The notes beneath the pieces were generated by a model that worked only from the letters and a program-made list of their open reading frames with translations, made no database searches and was not told the origin of the DNA. Positions 35,942 to 44,490 of a stretch of 64,000 bases of DNA are shown one piece after another. The position numbers and the translations under genes were made by a program. This DNA is from Bacteroidaceae bacterium (GTDB taxonomy: Bacteria; Bacteroidota; Bacteroidia; Bacteroidales; Bacteroidaceae), in the NCBI GenBank assembly GCA_017534535.1, contig JAFXVZ010000019.1:186001-250000 (forward strand), given 5' to 3'. Each line of letters begins with the position of its first letter. Within the stretch, counting starts at the first letter, position 1.

Positions 35942-38086
35942 TTATGCCAACTCGAAATCCAATTGCTTCTTATCCAAGTCTGCTCTTGCCACTTTCACTT
36001 TCATCGCATCTCCCAACTGATAAACATGATGCTCTCTGCGCCCTCGCAAGCAATAATTCTTTTCGTCAAACTCATAATAATCATCGTCCAAGTCACGCAT
36101 AGGAACCAGGCCTTCGCACTTGCTTTCATTCAATTCCACATAGATACCCCATTCGCTGATGCCAGATATCACTCCGTCAAATACTTGCCCAATCTTGTCC
36201 TTCATGAATTCCACCTGCTTGTACTTAATGGAGGCACGTTCAGCCTGAGCTGCAACTTCCTCCATCTTACTCGATTGCTCGCACATGCTTTCATACTTCT
36301 TTTCATTGGCACTGCGACCCTCTTCTTCCAAATAACGGGTCAGTAAACGATGCACCATCATATCAGGATAACGACGGATAGGTGAGGTGAAATGGGTATA
36401 GAAATCGAAGGCCAAACCATAGTGACCAATGTTGGTGGTGCTATAATATGCTTTTTGCATAGCACGAAGTGTAATATTCTCAATCAAATTCTCCTCTTTC
36501 TTTCCATGAACATCTTTCAGCAAACCATTGATCGACTTGGTAATATCGTTTCTTGAGCCACTGGTTCTAAGTCTGTAACCGAATCGCGAGATAAACTGCG
36601 ACAGGTTATCGAGTTTCTCTGGGTCTGGTAAATCATGTACACGATAAACAAAAGTCTTCGCTTTCTTGGCTTTGCCCACTCGTCCAATCCTCTCAGCTAC
36701 AGTGCGGTTAGCCAGCAACATAAACTCCTCAATCAGCTTGTTGGCATCTTTTGATTCCTTGAAAAATACGCTCAAAGGCTTGCCATTCTCGTCAATCTTG
36801 AACTTCACTTCCACTCTGTCGAAGTTGACTGCTCCATCCTTGAAACGTCTTTCTCTCAATTTCTTCGCCATACCATCCAACACCAGTATTTCATCCACAT
36901 ATTCACCTTTTCTGCTTTCAATGATCTCCTGCACTTCCTCATAGCAGAATCTACGATTGCTCCTAATAATGGTATGTACGATACGAGCATTTCTCACGTA
37001 GGCGTCTTGATCCATTTCAAAAACAACTGAGTAGGCCAATTTATCCTCATCTGGACGCAAAGAGCAAAGGTTATTACAGAGTTTCTCTGGCAACATCGGG
37101 ATGGTGCGATCTACCAAATAGACAGAAGTGGCTCTGTTCAAAGCTTCTTTGTCGATGATGTCACCTTCTTGCACATAGTGGGTCACATCGGCAATATGTA
37201 CACCTACTTCCCACAATCCGTTCTCCATTTTACGAATAGACAATGCATCGTCGAAGTCCTTTGCATCTGCTGGATCGCAGGTGAATGTTAGTACGTTACG
37301 GAAGTCTTCTCGCTTGGCAATCTCCTCTTCTGTAATCTCAGTGCTGATTTTCTCTGCAGCTGTTACCACGCGTTTTGGATAAGTGTAAGGCAAACCGAAC
37401 TCAGCTAAGATAGCATGCATTTCAGCATTGTTGTCGCCTGCAGGTCCAAGCACGTCAATCACTTCGCCAATAGGGTTTTTGAACTCTTCTGGCCATTCCA
37501 CCACTTTCACCACTGCCTTGTCGCCGTCTTTGCCACCCTTCAGCTTGTCTGTTGGGATGAAGATATCATTGGCGAGAGTACGACTCTCTGTCAACAAGAA
37601 TGCATACGACTTGTTGACACTCAGTCTTCCTACGAAGGTATCGTTAGCTCGCTCTAAGATTTCTACCACTTCAGCCTCCAACATGTGACGCTTTCGCTTG
37701 GCGAAGAAAGCCACTTTCACTTTGTCGCCATTCATAGCGTGTGCAGAGTTTCTTTCGGCTATAAGAATGGGGTCGCCTCCATCGTCAGGGATGAAAGTAT
37801 TCTTGCCATTGCTCTTGCGCTGGAAAGTGCCCGTCATCTCTACACCTCTGTTATTCAACTTATAGCGATGCTTACTCGACTCCTTGATAAAGTCATCTGC
37901 CATGAAGTCATACAAAATCTCCATACACAACATTTTTAGCGGATGGGTAGTTAGCCTCAAAGTATCGAATATGTATTTCTGGGGCAACTCTTCAGTAGGG
38001 TGTTGTTGGAACAATGCCAATAACAATTCAGTAAGCTGTTTCTTGTTCATGCGCTTACCCGCTTTCTTTTCTTTCGGTTTGCTCAT
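35942..38086 (-). CDS. rnr: Ribonuclease R
   Basis: 714 residues. RNase R is a processive 3'-5' exoribonuclease able to degrade structured RNA. An N-terminal winged-helix/cold-shock region leads into the RNB domain with TCDPADAKDFDDALSI (catalytic Asp cluster) and HYGLAFDFYTHFTSPIRRYPD (seen in pieces). A C-terminal S1 domain (GQVFDGVISGISEWGIYVEL) follows. The Lys-rich tail of E. coli RNase R is absent. It lies 12 bp after the two-domain hydrolase gene. Confidence 0.96.
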   Translation of the reverse strand: MSKPKEKKAGKRMNKKQLTELLLALFQQHPTEELPQKYIFDTLRLTTHPLKMLCMEILYDFMADDFIKESSKHRYKLNNRGVEMTGTFQRKSNGKNTFIPDDGGDPILIAERNSAHAMNGDKVKVAFFAKRKRHMLEAEVVEILERANDTFVGRLSVNKSYAFLLTESRTLANDIFIPTDKLKGGKDGDKAVVKVVEWPEEFKNPIGEVIDVLGPAGDNNAEMHAILAEFGLPYTYPKRVVTAAEKISTEITEEEIAKREDFRNVLTFTCDPADAKDFDDALSIRKMENGLWEVGVHIADVTHYVQEGDIIDKEALNRATSVYLVDRTIPMLPEKLCNNLCSLRPDEDKLAYSVVFEMDQDAYVRNARIVHTIIRSNRRFCYEEVQEIIESRKGEYVDEILVLDGMAKKLRERRFKDGAVNFDRVEVKFKIDENGKPLSVFFKESKDANKLIEEFMLLANRTVAERIGRVGKAKKAKTFVYRVHDLPDPEKLDNLSQFISRFGYRLRTSGSRNDITKSINGLLKDVHGKKEENLIENITLRAMQKAYYSTTNIGHYGLAFDFYTHFTSPIRRYPDMMVHRLLTRYLEEEGRSANEKKYESMCEQSSKMEEVAAQAERASIKYKQVEFMKDKIGQVFDGVISGISEWGIYVELNESKCEGLVPMRDLDDDYYEFDEKNYCLRGRREHHVYQLGDAMKVKVARADLDKKQLDFELA

Positions 38087-38098
38087 AGTATATAGATT

Positions 38099-39883
38099 TT
38101 ATTTGATGGGTTTCGTATATTCATTAGCTATTAGCCAACTGTAGAATGTCTCTTGCCAAGAGCCATTAGGTGTGTTCTTGTCTGCTGAAGGGCCTCCTCC
38201 AAATAAACCACCCGTCTTGTCGCCATAGATGTGCAATTCAGCATCCACACCAGCTTTCTTCCATTCCATAAACAATGCCAAGCAACCAGCGGCTACACTG
38301 GGATGGTCGGCATGTACACCAATAAACAACTTAGGAGCTTTTTCTGGTACAATCACGTCATCCAATGCAGGACCGTAGAGTGAGCAGAGGAAAGCAGGCA
38401 TCAGCTCAGGAGTTGCTTTTACTGTGGCATTTACCGCTACACCACCACCAGCTGAAAAGCCCATAAAGCCAATCTTATCTGGATCGATGCGCCATTCCTT
38501 AGCATGTGCTTTAACTATCTTCATCGCCTCCAAAGCATCGTTCAAGGCATTATCGATATCAGGGTCTCCGTCTTTCAAAACGGAAGGGTTGGCATTGGCG
38601 TTCTTGATGATGTCAAACTCATTGACTGTAATCCTATGAGGCAAGCCCTTGCTGGTATCCACCTTGCTCATATCAGGGAATCCATTTCTTAAGCGATATT
38701 TTAAGCCAATAGCGGCTATGCCTCTGGCATTCAGCCAACGGGCAATATCTTGGAATTCACTTTGCCAAGAGAGAGATACTAAACCGCCTCCAGGACAAAT
38801 GATTACAGCTGTGCCAGTGGCCTTGCTCGATTCTGGTAAGCTAATGGTGAGGGTAGGGTCGTTCACTTTCTCATACATCGTCACCTCGCCGATATCATTG
38901 GTATGCACAACCTCATTATTAGTAATAGGTTGGTCATAAAGGCGCATGGTCTTCATCTTGTCGAAGCCCTTTTGGGTAATCTCCCAACCCTCGAAATCGT
39001 TGCCCTTATCGCTATAACGGAATAAGTTTTCATACTGCTTTTGACCTTTTAACTGATAGTCGAGCCAAGTTCTTGCCATTTGGGCGAAGGTGCCACCTTG
39101 ATGCTGATGATATGTTGCCAAATGTCCAACACTAGGATAGGTGGCAAGCACCACAGGCACATGGTTGATTTGCTTATAATCGTCTCTGCCATTGGGAGCT
39201 GCATCGTCTTCTTTACCACCTAACATATAGATTATAGGTGTGGTGAGTTTCTGCAAGTCTGCTTTGGTAATCATACCGTCGAGGGCACTTCCGGGTTGGA
39301 AAGCTCCCGTGTTCATACCTACCACAGTCTTGATGCGAGGGTCGCCTAAAGTGCCCATTACCAATGCCTGGATACCTCCACAAGAATAGCCCATAGCGGC
39401 AACATTGTTGGTATTTACTGTTTGATAATAATCGCTTCCAACTTTCTGGTTTTCTTTTTCCAACCAATTTAAAGCTTTGTTTATCAGCGATTTGGCATCG
39501 TTTGTCTTGAGGCTTGACTGCTTGTCGTCTATTTCCCAAATTTTCGCTTCTTCAGGATCTTGCTCTTCGCTCCATTGCCCTACTGCCATCAGCACATAGC
39601 CATGCGAGGCAATCTCTGTCAAGAACTTAGCATAAGGTTGCGAACTTCTGTAGCATCCTCCATTGCCAAAGAGTACCACAGGCAAAGCACCTTCCACTTT
39701 ACTTGACGAATGGATGTCAGCAGGTTTATAGATGGTGAAGCCAGGCAATCCTTCATCGTCTATCATCACGGCTTTATAAGGGCCTGAGCCTCCTCCGTCC
39801 ATCATCGCACTATGCTTCGTCTGAGCATGCATACTTGTCAAGCAAGTCAGCATCAATGTCAAAACAATTAAAAACCTGTTCAT
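38099..39883 (-). CDS. Secreted protein with two alpha/beta-hydrolase domains
   Basis: 594 residues from ATG at 39883 (signal peptide MNRFLIVLTLMLTCLTSMHA). Domain 1 (residues 25-305) has the nucleophile elbow GYSCGG and resembles dienelactone-hydrolase/PET-hydrolase-like enzymes. Domain 2 (310-594) has an oxyanion motif ICPGGGLVSL and elbow GFSAGG, with a His in VHADHPSV, like the BD-FAE feruloyl/acetyl esterases. Two esterases in one chain suggest removal of ester groups from plant glycans or other polymers. The substrate is an inference. Own -7 box; followed by rnr. Confidence 0.82.
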   Translation of the reverse strand: MNRFLIVLTLMLTCLTSMHAQTKHSAMMDGGGSGPYKAVMIDDEGLPGFTIYKPADIHSSSKVEGALPVVLFGNGGCYRSSQPYAKFLTEIASHGYVLMAVGQWSEEQDPEEAKIWEIDDKQSSLKTNDAKSLINKALNWLEKENQKVGSDYYQTVNTNNVAAMGYSCGGIQALVMGTLGDPRIKTVVGMNTGAFQPGSALDGMITKADLQKLTTPIIYMLGGKEDDAAPNGRDDYKQINHVPVVLATYPSVGHLATYHQHQGGTFAQMARTWLDYQLKGQKQYENLFRYSDKGNDFEGWEITQKGFDKMKTMRLYDQPITNNEVVHTNDIGEVTMYEKVNDPTLTISLPESSKATGTAVIICPGGGLVSLSWQSEFQDIARWLNARGIAAIGLKYRLRNGFPDMSKVDTSKGLPHRITVNEFDIIKNANANPSVLKDGDPDIDNALNDALEAMKIVKAHAKEWRIDPDKIGFMGFSAGGGVAVNATVKATPELMPAFLCSLYGPALDDVIVPEKAPKLFIGVHADHPSVAAGCLALFMEWKKAGVDAELHIYGDKTGGLFGGGPSADKNTPNGSWQETFYSWLIANEYTKPIK

Positions 39884-39909
39884 AGTCAATTCTTGGTTTA
39901 TTACTTTTG

Positions 39910-39917
39910 CAAAGATA
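39910..39917 (-). promoter_or_regulatory. -7 box for the two-domain hydrolase-rnr operon
   Basis: TATCTTTG on the minus strand, 26 bp before the ATG at 39883. A weak CTTG occurs about 20 bp upstream. Confidence 0.5.
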
Positions 39918-39950
39918 GTGAAAGTTGGGTAAAAAAACAAGAAAGAACTA

Positions 39951-40553
39951 TTATTCCAATAGTCCTTTCAAGTTCTTCTCAAAGATATTACGTTCCACAA
40001 TACGATAGTGTGGTTGATAAGCTTGCTCGTATGTTTCGCTATGATGCACAGCTTCTTCCTGTTCGCTACATTCCTTGAGTAATTGCTTCAGATTTTCTGA
40101 CGAACTTACAGGAATCTGTTTTTCCTCTATCACCTTCACGATATTTGCCCATTGATCAACCCATTTATCTGGGCGAGGCTTTACATGGTTGGCACTTTCC
40201 ACAAAGGCATCGAGCAATTTTTCGGCGCTGATTTTACCATCAGAAACAGCATTGAGGTAAATTCTTATATATTTGCCCTCACTTCCTGTTAGCTCATAGT
40301 AAGCTCCAGAGTTTTCTGATGCTTGAGCCATCTCATTCATCAAGTAATTTCTGGCATTCTCTATATTGGGTATCATGTGCCCAGGTCCAAATCGCTCTTG
40401 GTAGAAACTCTTATAGACATCCTGCAAGGTGGCTTGCGGATATTGACTAATCAACGTTCTCACAGCTACCTCAATGCGTTTACTCTCAGAGTTTTCCGAG
40501 CAACTTCCAAAACATACTGCCAAAATTGCCATAATAACGGTTATCCTCTTCAT
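39951..40553 (-). CDS. Conserved lipoprotein of unknown function
   Basis: 200 residues with a lipoprotein signal (MKRITVIMAILAVCFGSC, Cys at 18). The mature protein is helical, with QDVYKSFYQERFGPGHMI, ARNYLMNEM and KPRPDKWVDQW. I recall similar proteins in other Bacteroidales but no assigned function. It lies 33 bp upstream of the hydrolase promoter region, same strand, probably separate. Confidence 0.72.
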   Translation of the reverse strand: MKRITVIMAILAVCFGSCSENSESKRIEVAVRTLISQYPQATLQDVYKSFYQERFGPGHMIPNIENARNYLMNEMAQASENSGAYYELTGSEGKYIRIYLNAVSDGKISAEKLLDAFVESANHVKPRPDKWVDQWANIVKVIEEKQIPVSSSENLKQLLKECSEQEEAVHHSETYEQAYQPHYRIVERNIFEKNLKGLLE

Positions 40554-40663
40554 CTCATTACTTATTAGAACTCGAGCCGAAATTAGCTATTTTTTCTTTA
40601 AAAAAGAAATCATAAATGAAAAAATGACAGAAAAAGGATGACTATATGCACAATTCGTCTTTT

Positions 40664-40818
40664 ACTTCAAGCTGATGCACTGTTATGATAAGGCTAATGC
40701 GTGGATAGGTTAAAGCCCCCTTAAAAATTCTCTAGAGAATTTCATTGCTTGCTTGAAGTAAACGGGTCGCTTACTTGGGCTAAATGCAAAAATTCTCGAG
40801 AGAATTTTAGAGCCTATC
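40664..40818. repeat. 22-bp-period degenerate tandem array, locus 4
   Basis: GCTGATGC at 40671 and GCTAATGC at 40693, then GCTTGAAGTAAACGGGTC at 40751 and ACTTGGGCTAAATG at 40773, are each 22 bp apart. About six to seven units fit. The part 40750-40808 aligns over nearly its whole length with 20031-20090 at locus 2. Confidence 0.72.
40725..40742. repeat. Perfect 18-bp palindrome
   Basis: AAATTCTCTAGAGAATTT reads the same on both strands. A second, near-perfect copy (AAAATTCTC-GA-GAGAATTTT) is at 40789-40808 and a weaker one at 20071-20090. Confidence 0.8.
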
Positions 40819-40991
40819 AGGGGCGTTCTTATTTTGAGCTTTTTACAAATGTGTCATTCCTTCCAAGCAGAATACCTTTTCAAAAGGCATTTCATTTCAC
40901 ATGGATTATAATTCTTGCCACCTAAATAGGCTTAGAACCCCAAAATCAACGGATAGTTCAAATTTAATAAGGTAATGTCATTTTTTGTTTG

Positions 40992-40999
40992 TATATTTG
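40992..40999 (+). promoter_or_regulatory. -7 box for the secreted protein gene at 41017
   Basis: TATATTTG, 17 bp before the first ATG at 41017 and 23 bp before the second. Confidence 0.55.
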
Positions 41000-41016
41000 T
41001 GCAAACTTAAAAGAAT

Positions 41017-41628
41017 ATGGTTATGGAGAAGAAGACAATTATGTTAGGTAGTTTTGTGGCCTTGTTTAGTATGTTCCTGTGTTTGTCGAAGGCTCATGCA
41101 CAAAATGATGTAGATGCTATTCGAAATCACTATTATGCTGTAAAACAGCGTATTGAACAAATGGAGGCAGTGCAGTTGCCATCTGAATATTATCAAGTGA
41201 AGGTAGCTCAGAATTTGCCTGGAACAGGAGGTCATGAGGAGGTGGTAAATATGTATTATGGTGAAAGGGATGACCACGAAATATGGCCTTCTCATTGGTT
41301 GGAGTTTGTGACCATCCACTATAACTTCGCCGTTCGCGAGTATTACGAGGAATATTTATATAACGAAAATGGCGACATTGCCTTCATCTTTGCCAGTAAT
41401 CCAGATGTGGAGTTTGGCTCTTTGTATGAGTTTCGTCTTTACTTTTATGATGGTGGTTTGATTAAAGTGAATATTAGGCGTCACACTGTCGATAAAACCG
41501 ATTACATTCAAGTATATGATGGCGATGAGATACCTCAAGAGTATCAATCTTACTACAATGAATTTGCAAATCGCGTTAAGATCATTCGCATTCTCTACAA
41601 TGCTGTAGATGAAGGCAAAAGAAGTTGA
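41017..41628 (+). CDS. Secreted protein of unknown function
   Basis: 203 residues. Signal peptide near residues 8-29, ending KAHAQ. An alternative ATG two codons in (MEKKTIML) may be the real start. The mature part begins with a coiled-coil-like helix (AIRNHYYAVKQRIEQME) and is followed by alternating Tyr/Glu-rich beta segments. No family recognised. Monocistronic. Confidence 0.65.
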   Translation: MVMEKKTIMLGSFVALFSMFLCLSKAHAQNDVDAIRNHYYAVKQRIEQMEAVQLPSEYYQVKVAQNLPGTGGHEEVVNMYYGERDDHEIWPSHWLEFVTIHYNFAVREYYEEYLYNENGDIAFIFASNPDVEFGSLYEFRLYFYDGGLIKVNIRRHTVDKTDYIQVYDGDEIPQEYQSYYNEFANRVKIIRILYNAVDEGKRS

Positions 41629-41680
41629 AGAATTGCCCTATAATCATATTGCAACTCTTTAGGGATAATGCTGAAAGAAG

Positions 41681-41713
41681 AAAAAAAGCTCCTCTGGAAA
41701 CACCAGAGGAGCT
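41681..41713 (-). terminator. Intrinsic terminator after the flavodoxin lipoprotein gene
   Basis: AGCTCCTCTGG (41687-41697) and CCAGAGGAGCT (41703-41713), 5-nt loop. On the minus strand it is followed by seven T residues, 23 bp past the stop at 41736. Confidence 0.88.
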
Positions 41714-41735
41714 CGCCTATATATAAAGATAGGTA

Positions 41736-42554
41736 TTATCTATCAACAGCAGTAAAGTATGGAGCTACATCACCATTCTCCTTGGTGATATACACATCCA
41801 TCTTAGCACCATTGGCCTCACCTACAAACTTATAGTCGGTGCCTTTGGAAGTCTTACGACTACCAACGCTTACGGCCTTTGTGCCATTCATCATAGGATA
41901 AGTAGAGATGGCGGCATCGAAGATAGCTGTTTCTTCAGCTGATGGAGCTTGCTGAGCAGAATAATCAGCCAACACCTCATTCTTGCCCTCCATTAAACCT
42001 AAGTCGATCAACACACGGTCAACAGCTGCTGGCATCTTGTCCATCAATGAACTACGAACACCTACTGAAGCAGGGATTTGTGCCCCAGGAATGGCCTTCT
42101 TCAAGTCGCCCAAGCTCTGCTTGATGCCACTACTTCCACTGGTGCAGAAAGGCACTACCTTCTTACCTTTGAAGTCCACATTGGCCAGTAAAGTCTTGAC
42201 AGGCTGAGCGTAAGTGCCAAACCACAGAGGATAACCCAAGAAAATAACGTCGTAATCAGCTAAGTTGGCCTTCAGGGGCAACAGCTCTGGCAATACATTA
42301 CCAGCTCTTTCCTCTCCTGAACGTTTAATAATCTCGTCATATACAGTAGAATAAGGCTCCTTCAACTGAATAGCCTCAATGTCGGCACCGGTCTTCTGCT
42401 GGATGTATTCAGCAACTTGTTTAGTGGTGTTAGTAACAGAAAAATAAAGCACAAGTGCTTTCTTGGTAGGCTCTTCAGAAGATTGAGCCTGAGGCTTTGA
42501 TGTGCAAGCCGTAATGAACAAACCTGCCATCAGCATCATAAATAACTTTTTCAT
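41736..42554 (-). CDS. Flavodoxin-domain lipoprotein with C-terminal extension
   Basis: 272 residues. Lipoprotein signal MKKLFMMLMAGLFITAC (Cys 17). Residues 33-185 are a flavodoxin fold with the FMN-phosphate loop YFSVTNTTKQVAEYI and the FLGYPLWFGTYAQPV and FCTSGSSG loops, as in Bacteroides/Clostridium lipoprotein flavodoxins. The last 70 residues (ISTYPMMNGTKAVSVG onward) form a small beta-rich domain I cannot assign. A membrane-anchored extracytoplasmic flavoprotein suggests periplasmic redox work. Own promoter and terminator. Confidence 0.85.
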   Translation of the reverse strand: MKKLFMMLMAGLFITACTSKPQAQSSEEPTKKALVLYFSVTNTTKQVAEYIQQKTGADIEAIQLKEPYSTVYDEIIKRSGEERAGNVLPELLPLKANLADYDVIFLGYPLWFGTYAQPVKTLLANVDFKGKKVVPFCTSGSSGIKQSLGDLKKAIPGAQIPASVGVRSSLMDKMPAAVDRVLIDLGLMEGKNEVLADYSAQQAPSAEETAIFDAAISTYPMMNGTKAVSVGSRKTSKGTDYKFVGEANGAKMDVYITKENGDVAPYFTAVDR

Positions 42555-42594
42555 TTGTCTAAACGTTTTTAAAGATTATTGTTCATTTTGCCTG

Positions 42595-42602
42595 CAAAAT
42601 TA
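42595..42602 (-). promoter_or_regulatory. -7 box for the flavodoxin lipoprotein gene
   Basis: TAATTTTG on the minus strand, 40 bp before the ATG at 42554. Confidence 0.5.
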
Positions 42603-42656
42603 GAATTTCTCATATAAGTTGATATCTTATCGTACTAACATTTAATCTTTTTTTAC

Positions 42657-42664
42657 TATCTTTG
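42657..42664 (+). promoter_or_regulatory. -7 box placed right at the YhhN-type gene start
   Basis: TATCTTTG ends 7 bp before the ATG at 42672, so the predicted transcript would begin at or within about 3 nt of the start codon. Confidence 0.55.
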
Positions 42665-42671
42665 CCAACAT

Positions 42672-43313
42672 ATGAAACGAATAATTATCATAAGCGTCAT
42701 TTATGTAGTGCTTTGTGCACTATATTTCACCAATGCCCACTTGCCCAGCAAGTTGACTTACCCTGTAGCTTTCTTAGGGGTAATGGCCCTTATTGACTAC
42801 AAGCACATTGGTATATGGATGGCTTGCGGACTGGTGTTCTCTGCCTTGGGCGATTGGCAAGGCACACAGGGTTATTTCTTGGGCCAAATGTGTTTCTTTG
42901 GCTTGGCACATCTGGCTTATATTGGCTATTTTATCAGTAGAATCAAAAGAAAAATGGGAGGGAAAAATGCCATCTGCTTTGCTATTCCTTGTATGATAAT
43001 AGGAGTATTCGCTATTATCAAGGTGGTGCCTATGGCTCCTCCTGGTATTATTCAGATAGGCGTAAGCATATATTGTTTACTGATATTGACGATGTTATGG
43101 TCGGCTCTTCAGCAAAAAGACAAATGGTTTGCTTTAGGAGCTATTTTGTTTGTCATCTCTGACTTTATTTTGGCTTGGAATAAATTCGTTAGTGCAATAG
43201 ATTATGCATCGTGGTTCATTATGGTGCCTTATTATGGAGCTCAGTGGTTTTTCTTTGTAAGGGCTACAATCGTTGCATTAAACGCTTGCTCATGTACTTC
43301 ACAGGATAAATGA
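42672..43313 (+). CDS. YhhN/TMEM86-family membrane protein
   Basis: 213 residues with 7-8 hydrophobic segments. KLTYPVAFLGVMAL, GLVFSALGDWQG, LGQMCFFGLAHLAYI and LGAILFVISDFILAW match the YhhN family, whose animal members are lysoplasmalogenases; the bacterial role is less sure. The conserved acidic residues (GD, SD) are present. The last 50 bp overlap, tail to tail, the end of the LolE-like permease gene on the other strand. Confidence 0.88.
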   Translation: MKRIIIISVIYVVLCALYFTNAHLPSKLTYPVAFLGVMALIDYKHIGIWMACGLVFSALGDWQGTQGYFLGQMCFFGLAHLAYIGYFISRIKRKMGGKNAICFAIPCMIIGVFAIIKVVPMAPPGIIQIGVSIYCLLILTMLWSALQQKDKWFALGAILFVISDFILAWNKFVSAIDYASWFIMVPYYGAQWFFFVRATIVALNACSCTSQDK

Positions 43314-44490
43314 CTGATAGGAAGCCAACTACAAGAACTGTGATGAAAATCAGCAAGATATCCGTAAAATTTACACTCACAGGATAAGCATCCACGATGA
43401 AGTTGTTGCCCAAGGAAATGATGCCGAAATGATGTTGTATCAAACAAAGCACAATGCCAATCACAATACCGATCAAGGCTCCAAAAGCGGCAATCAACCA
43501 ACCTTCCAGCATAAAGATTCGTTCAATGAGGCGATTGCTTGCACCTAAATTTCGCAAAGTCTGGACATCTTCTCTCTTATCCACGATTAACATGCTTAAC
43601 GAGCCAATCACATTGAAGGTGGCGATGATGAGTATGAAGGTTAGAAAAAGGTAGGAAATGAACTTCTCAATCTCCATGATATTAAAGACATCGGCTTGTT
43701 GCTCATAGCGATTCTGCACTTTGAAGTCAATTCCAAGTATTTCTTTCATCCTGCTTTGCACTTTACTTTCATTAGCTTTAGCATGCAATTTCAACTCTAT
43801 TGCACTTACCTCATTACGATAGCCAAACAGTTTGCGGGCAAAAGTCAAGCTGGTAAGGATATAGCGAGTATCATATTTCTCTTGATTGACTAGAAATACA
43901 GAGCCAGGCGAGTGAAGATAGTCTTTGGCAAAAGCAGCACTGGGGTTGGCAATGTTCACCTTGACATTGTGCTTAGGGGCAATTATGGGCAAGGCATCAA
44001 CAAACTGTAAACCAGTGCCTAAGGTAGAAGCTACACCCATGCCTAAGATGCCGTATTCCACCCCTTCCTCATGCAATAGGAATCGTTGGCTTCCATAGAG
44101 AATATCATCGAAGTTAGTGAGTAGCTCAAAGTTGTCTTCCACTCCTTTTATGACCACCATCAGTTGTTCGTCTTTATATTGCGCCATCGCATTTTCCTCA
44201 ATTGTCTGCATGGATAACTCCACCTCTGACATGCTGATAACCTGTTGGATGCGAGGGTCATCAGGACTGAATACCTTGCCTTGTGAAGTAGTGATTCTCA
44301 GTTGTGGGTCGAATGCTGTAAACAAGCCTTCCACCATCTCATGGAAACCATTGAATACCGAAAGGGTACAAACCATAGCGAGGGTGGCAAGGGCCACTCC
44401 GCATACTGAAATGGCGGAGATGATGTTAATGGCGTTGTGCTTCTTCTTTGAAAAGAGGTAACGCTTAGCAATATAAAACTCAATGTTCAC
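43264..44490 (-). CDS. FtsX/LolC-LolE-type ABC transporter permease
   Basis: 408 residues. N-terminal TM helix (INIISAISVCGVALATLAMV), a periplasmic MacB-like domain (residues 45-270), then three C-terminal TM helices within an FtsX domain (FNVIGSLSMLIVDKREDVQTLRNLGAS, seen in pieces, and FMLEGWLIAAFGALIGIVIG). Such permeases work with a LolD-type ATPase to extract lipoproteins; no ATPase gene is in the window. It overlaps rbfA by 11 nt. Confidence 0.88.
   Translation of the reverse strand: MNIEFYIAKRYLFSKKKHNAINIISAISVCGVALATLAMVCTLSVFNGFHEMVEGLFTAFDPQLRITTSQGKVFSPDDPRIQQVISMSEVELSMQTIEENAMAQYKDEQLMVVIKGVEDNFELLTNFDDILYGSQRFLLHEEGVEYGILGMGVASTLGTGLQFVDALPIIAPKHNVKVNIANPSAAFAKDYLHSPGSVFLVNQEKYDTRYILTSLTFARKLFGYRNEVSAIELKLHAKANESKVQSRMKEILGIDFKVQNRYEQQADVFNIMEIEKFISYLFLTFILIIATFNVIGSLSMLIVDKREDVQTLRNLGASNRLIERIFMLEGWLIAAFGALIGIVIGIVLCLIQHHFGIISLGNNFIVDAYPVSVNFTDILLIFITVLVVGFLSVIYPVKYMSKRLMQRL

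Larger units (their letters stand above)
40554..41016. other. Gene-free stretch with palindromes and 22-bp periodic repeats
   Basis: 463 bp between divergent genes. It holds the array at about 40664-40818 and a -7 box near its right end. I see no small gene. Confidence 0.6.
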
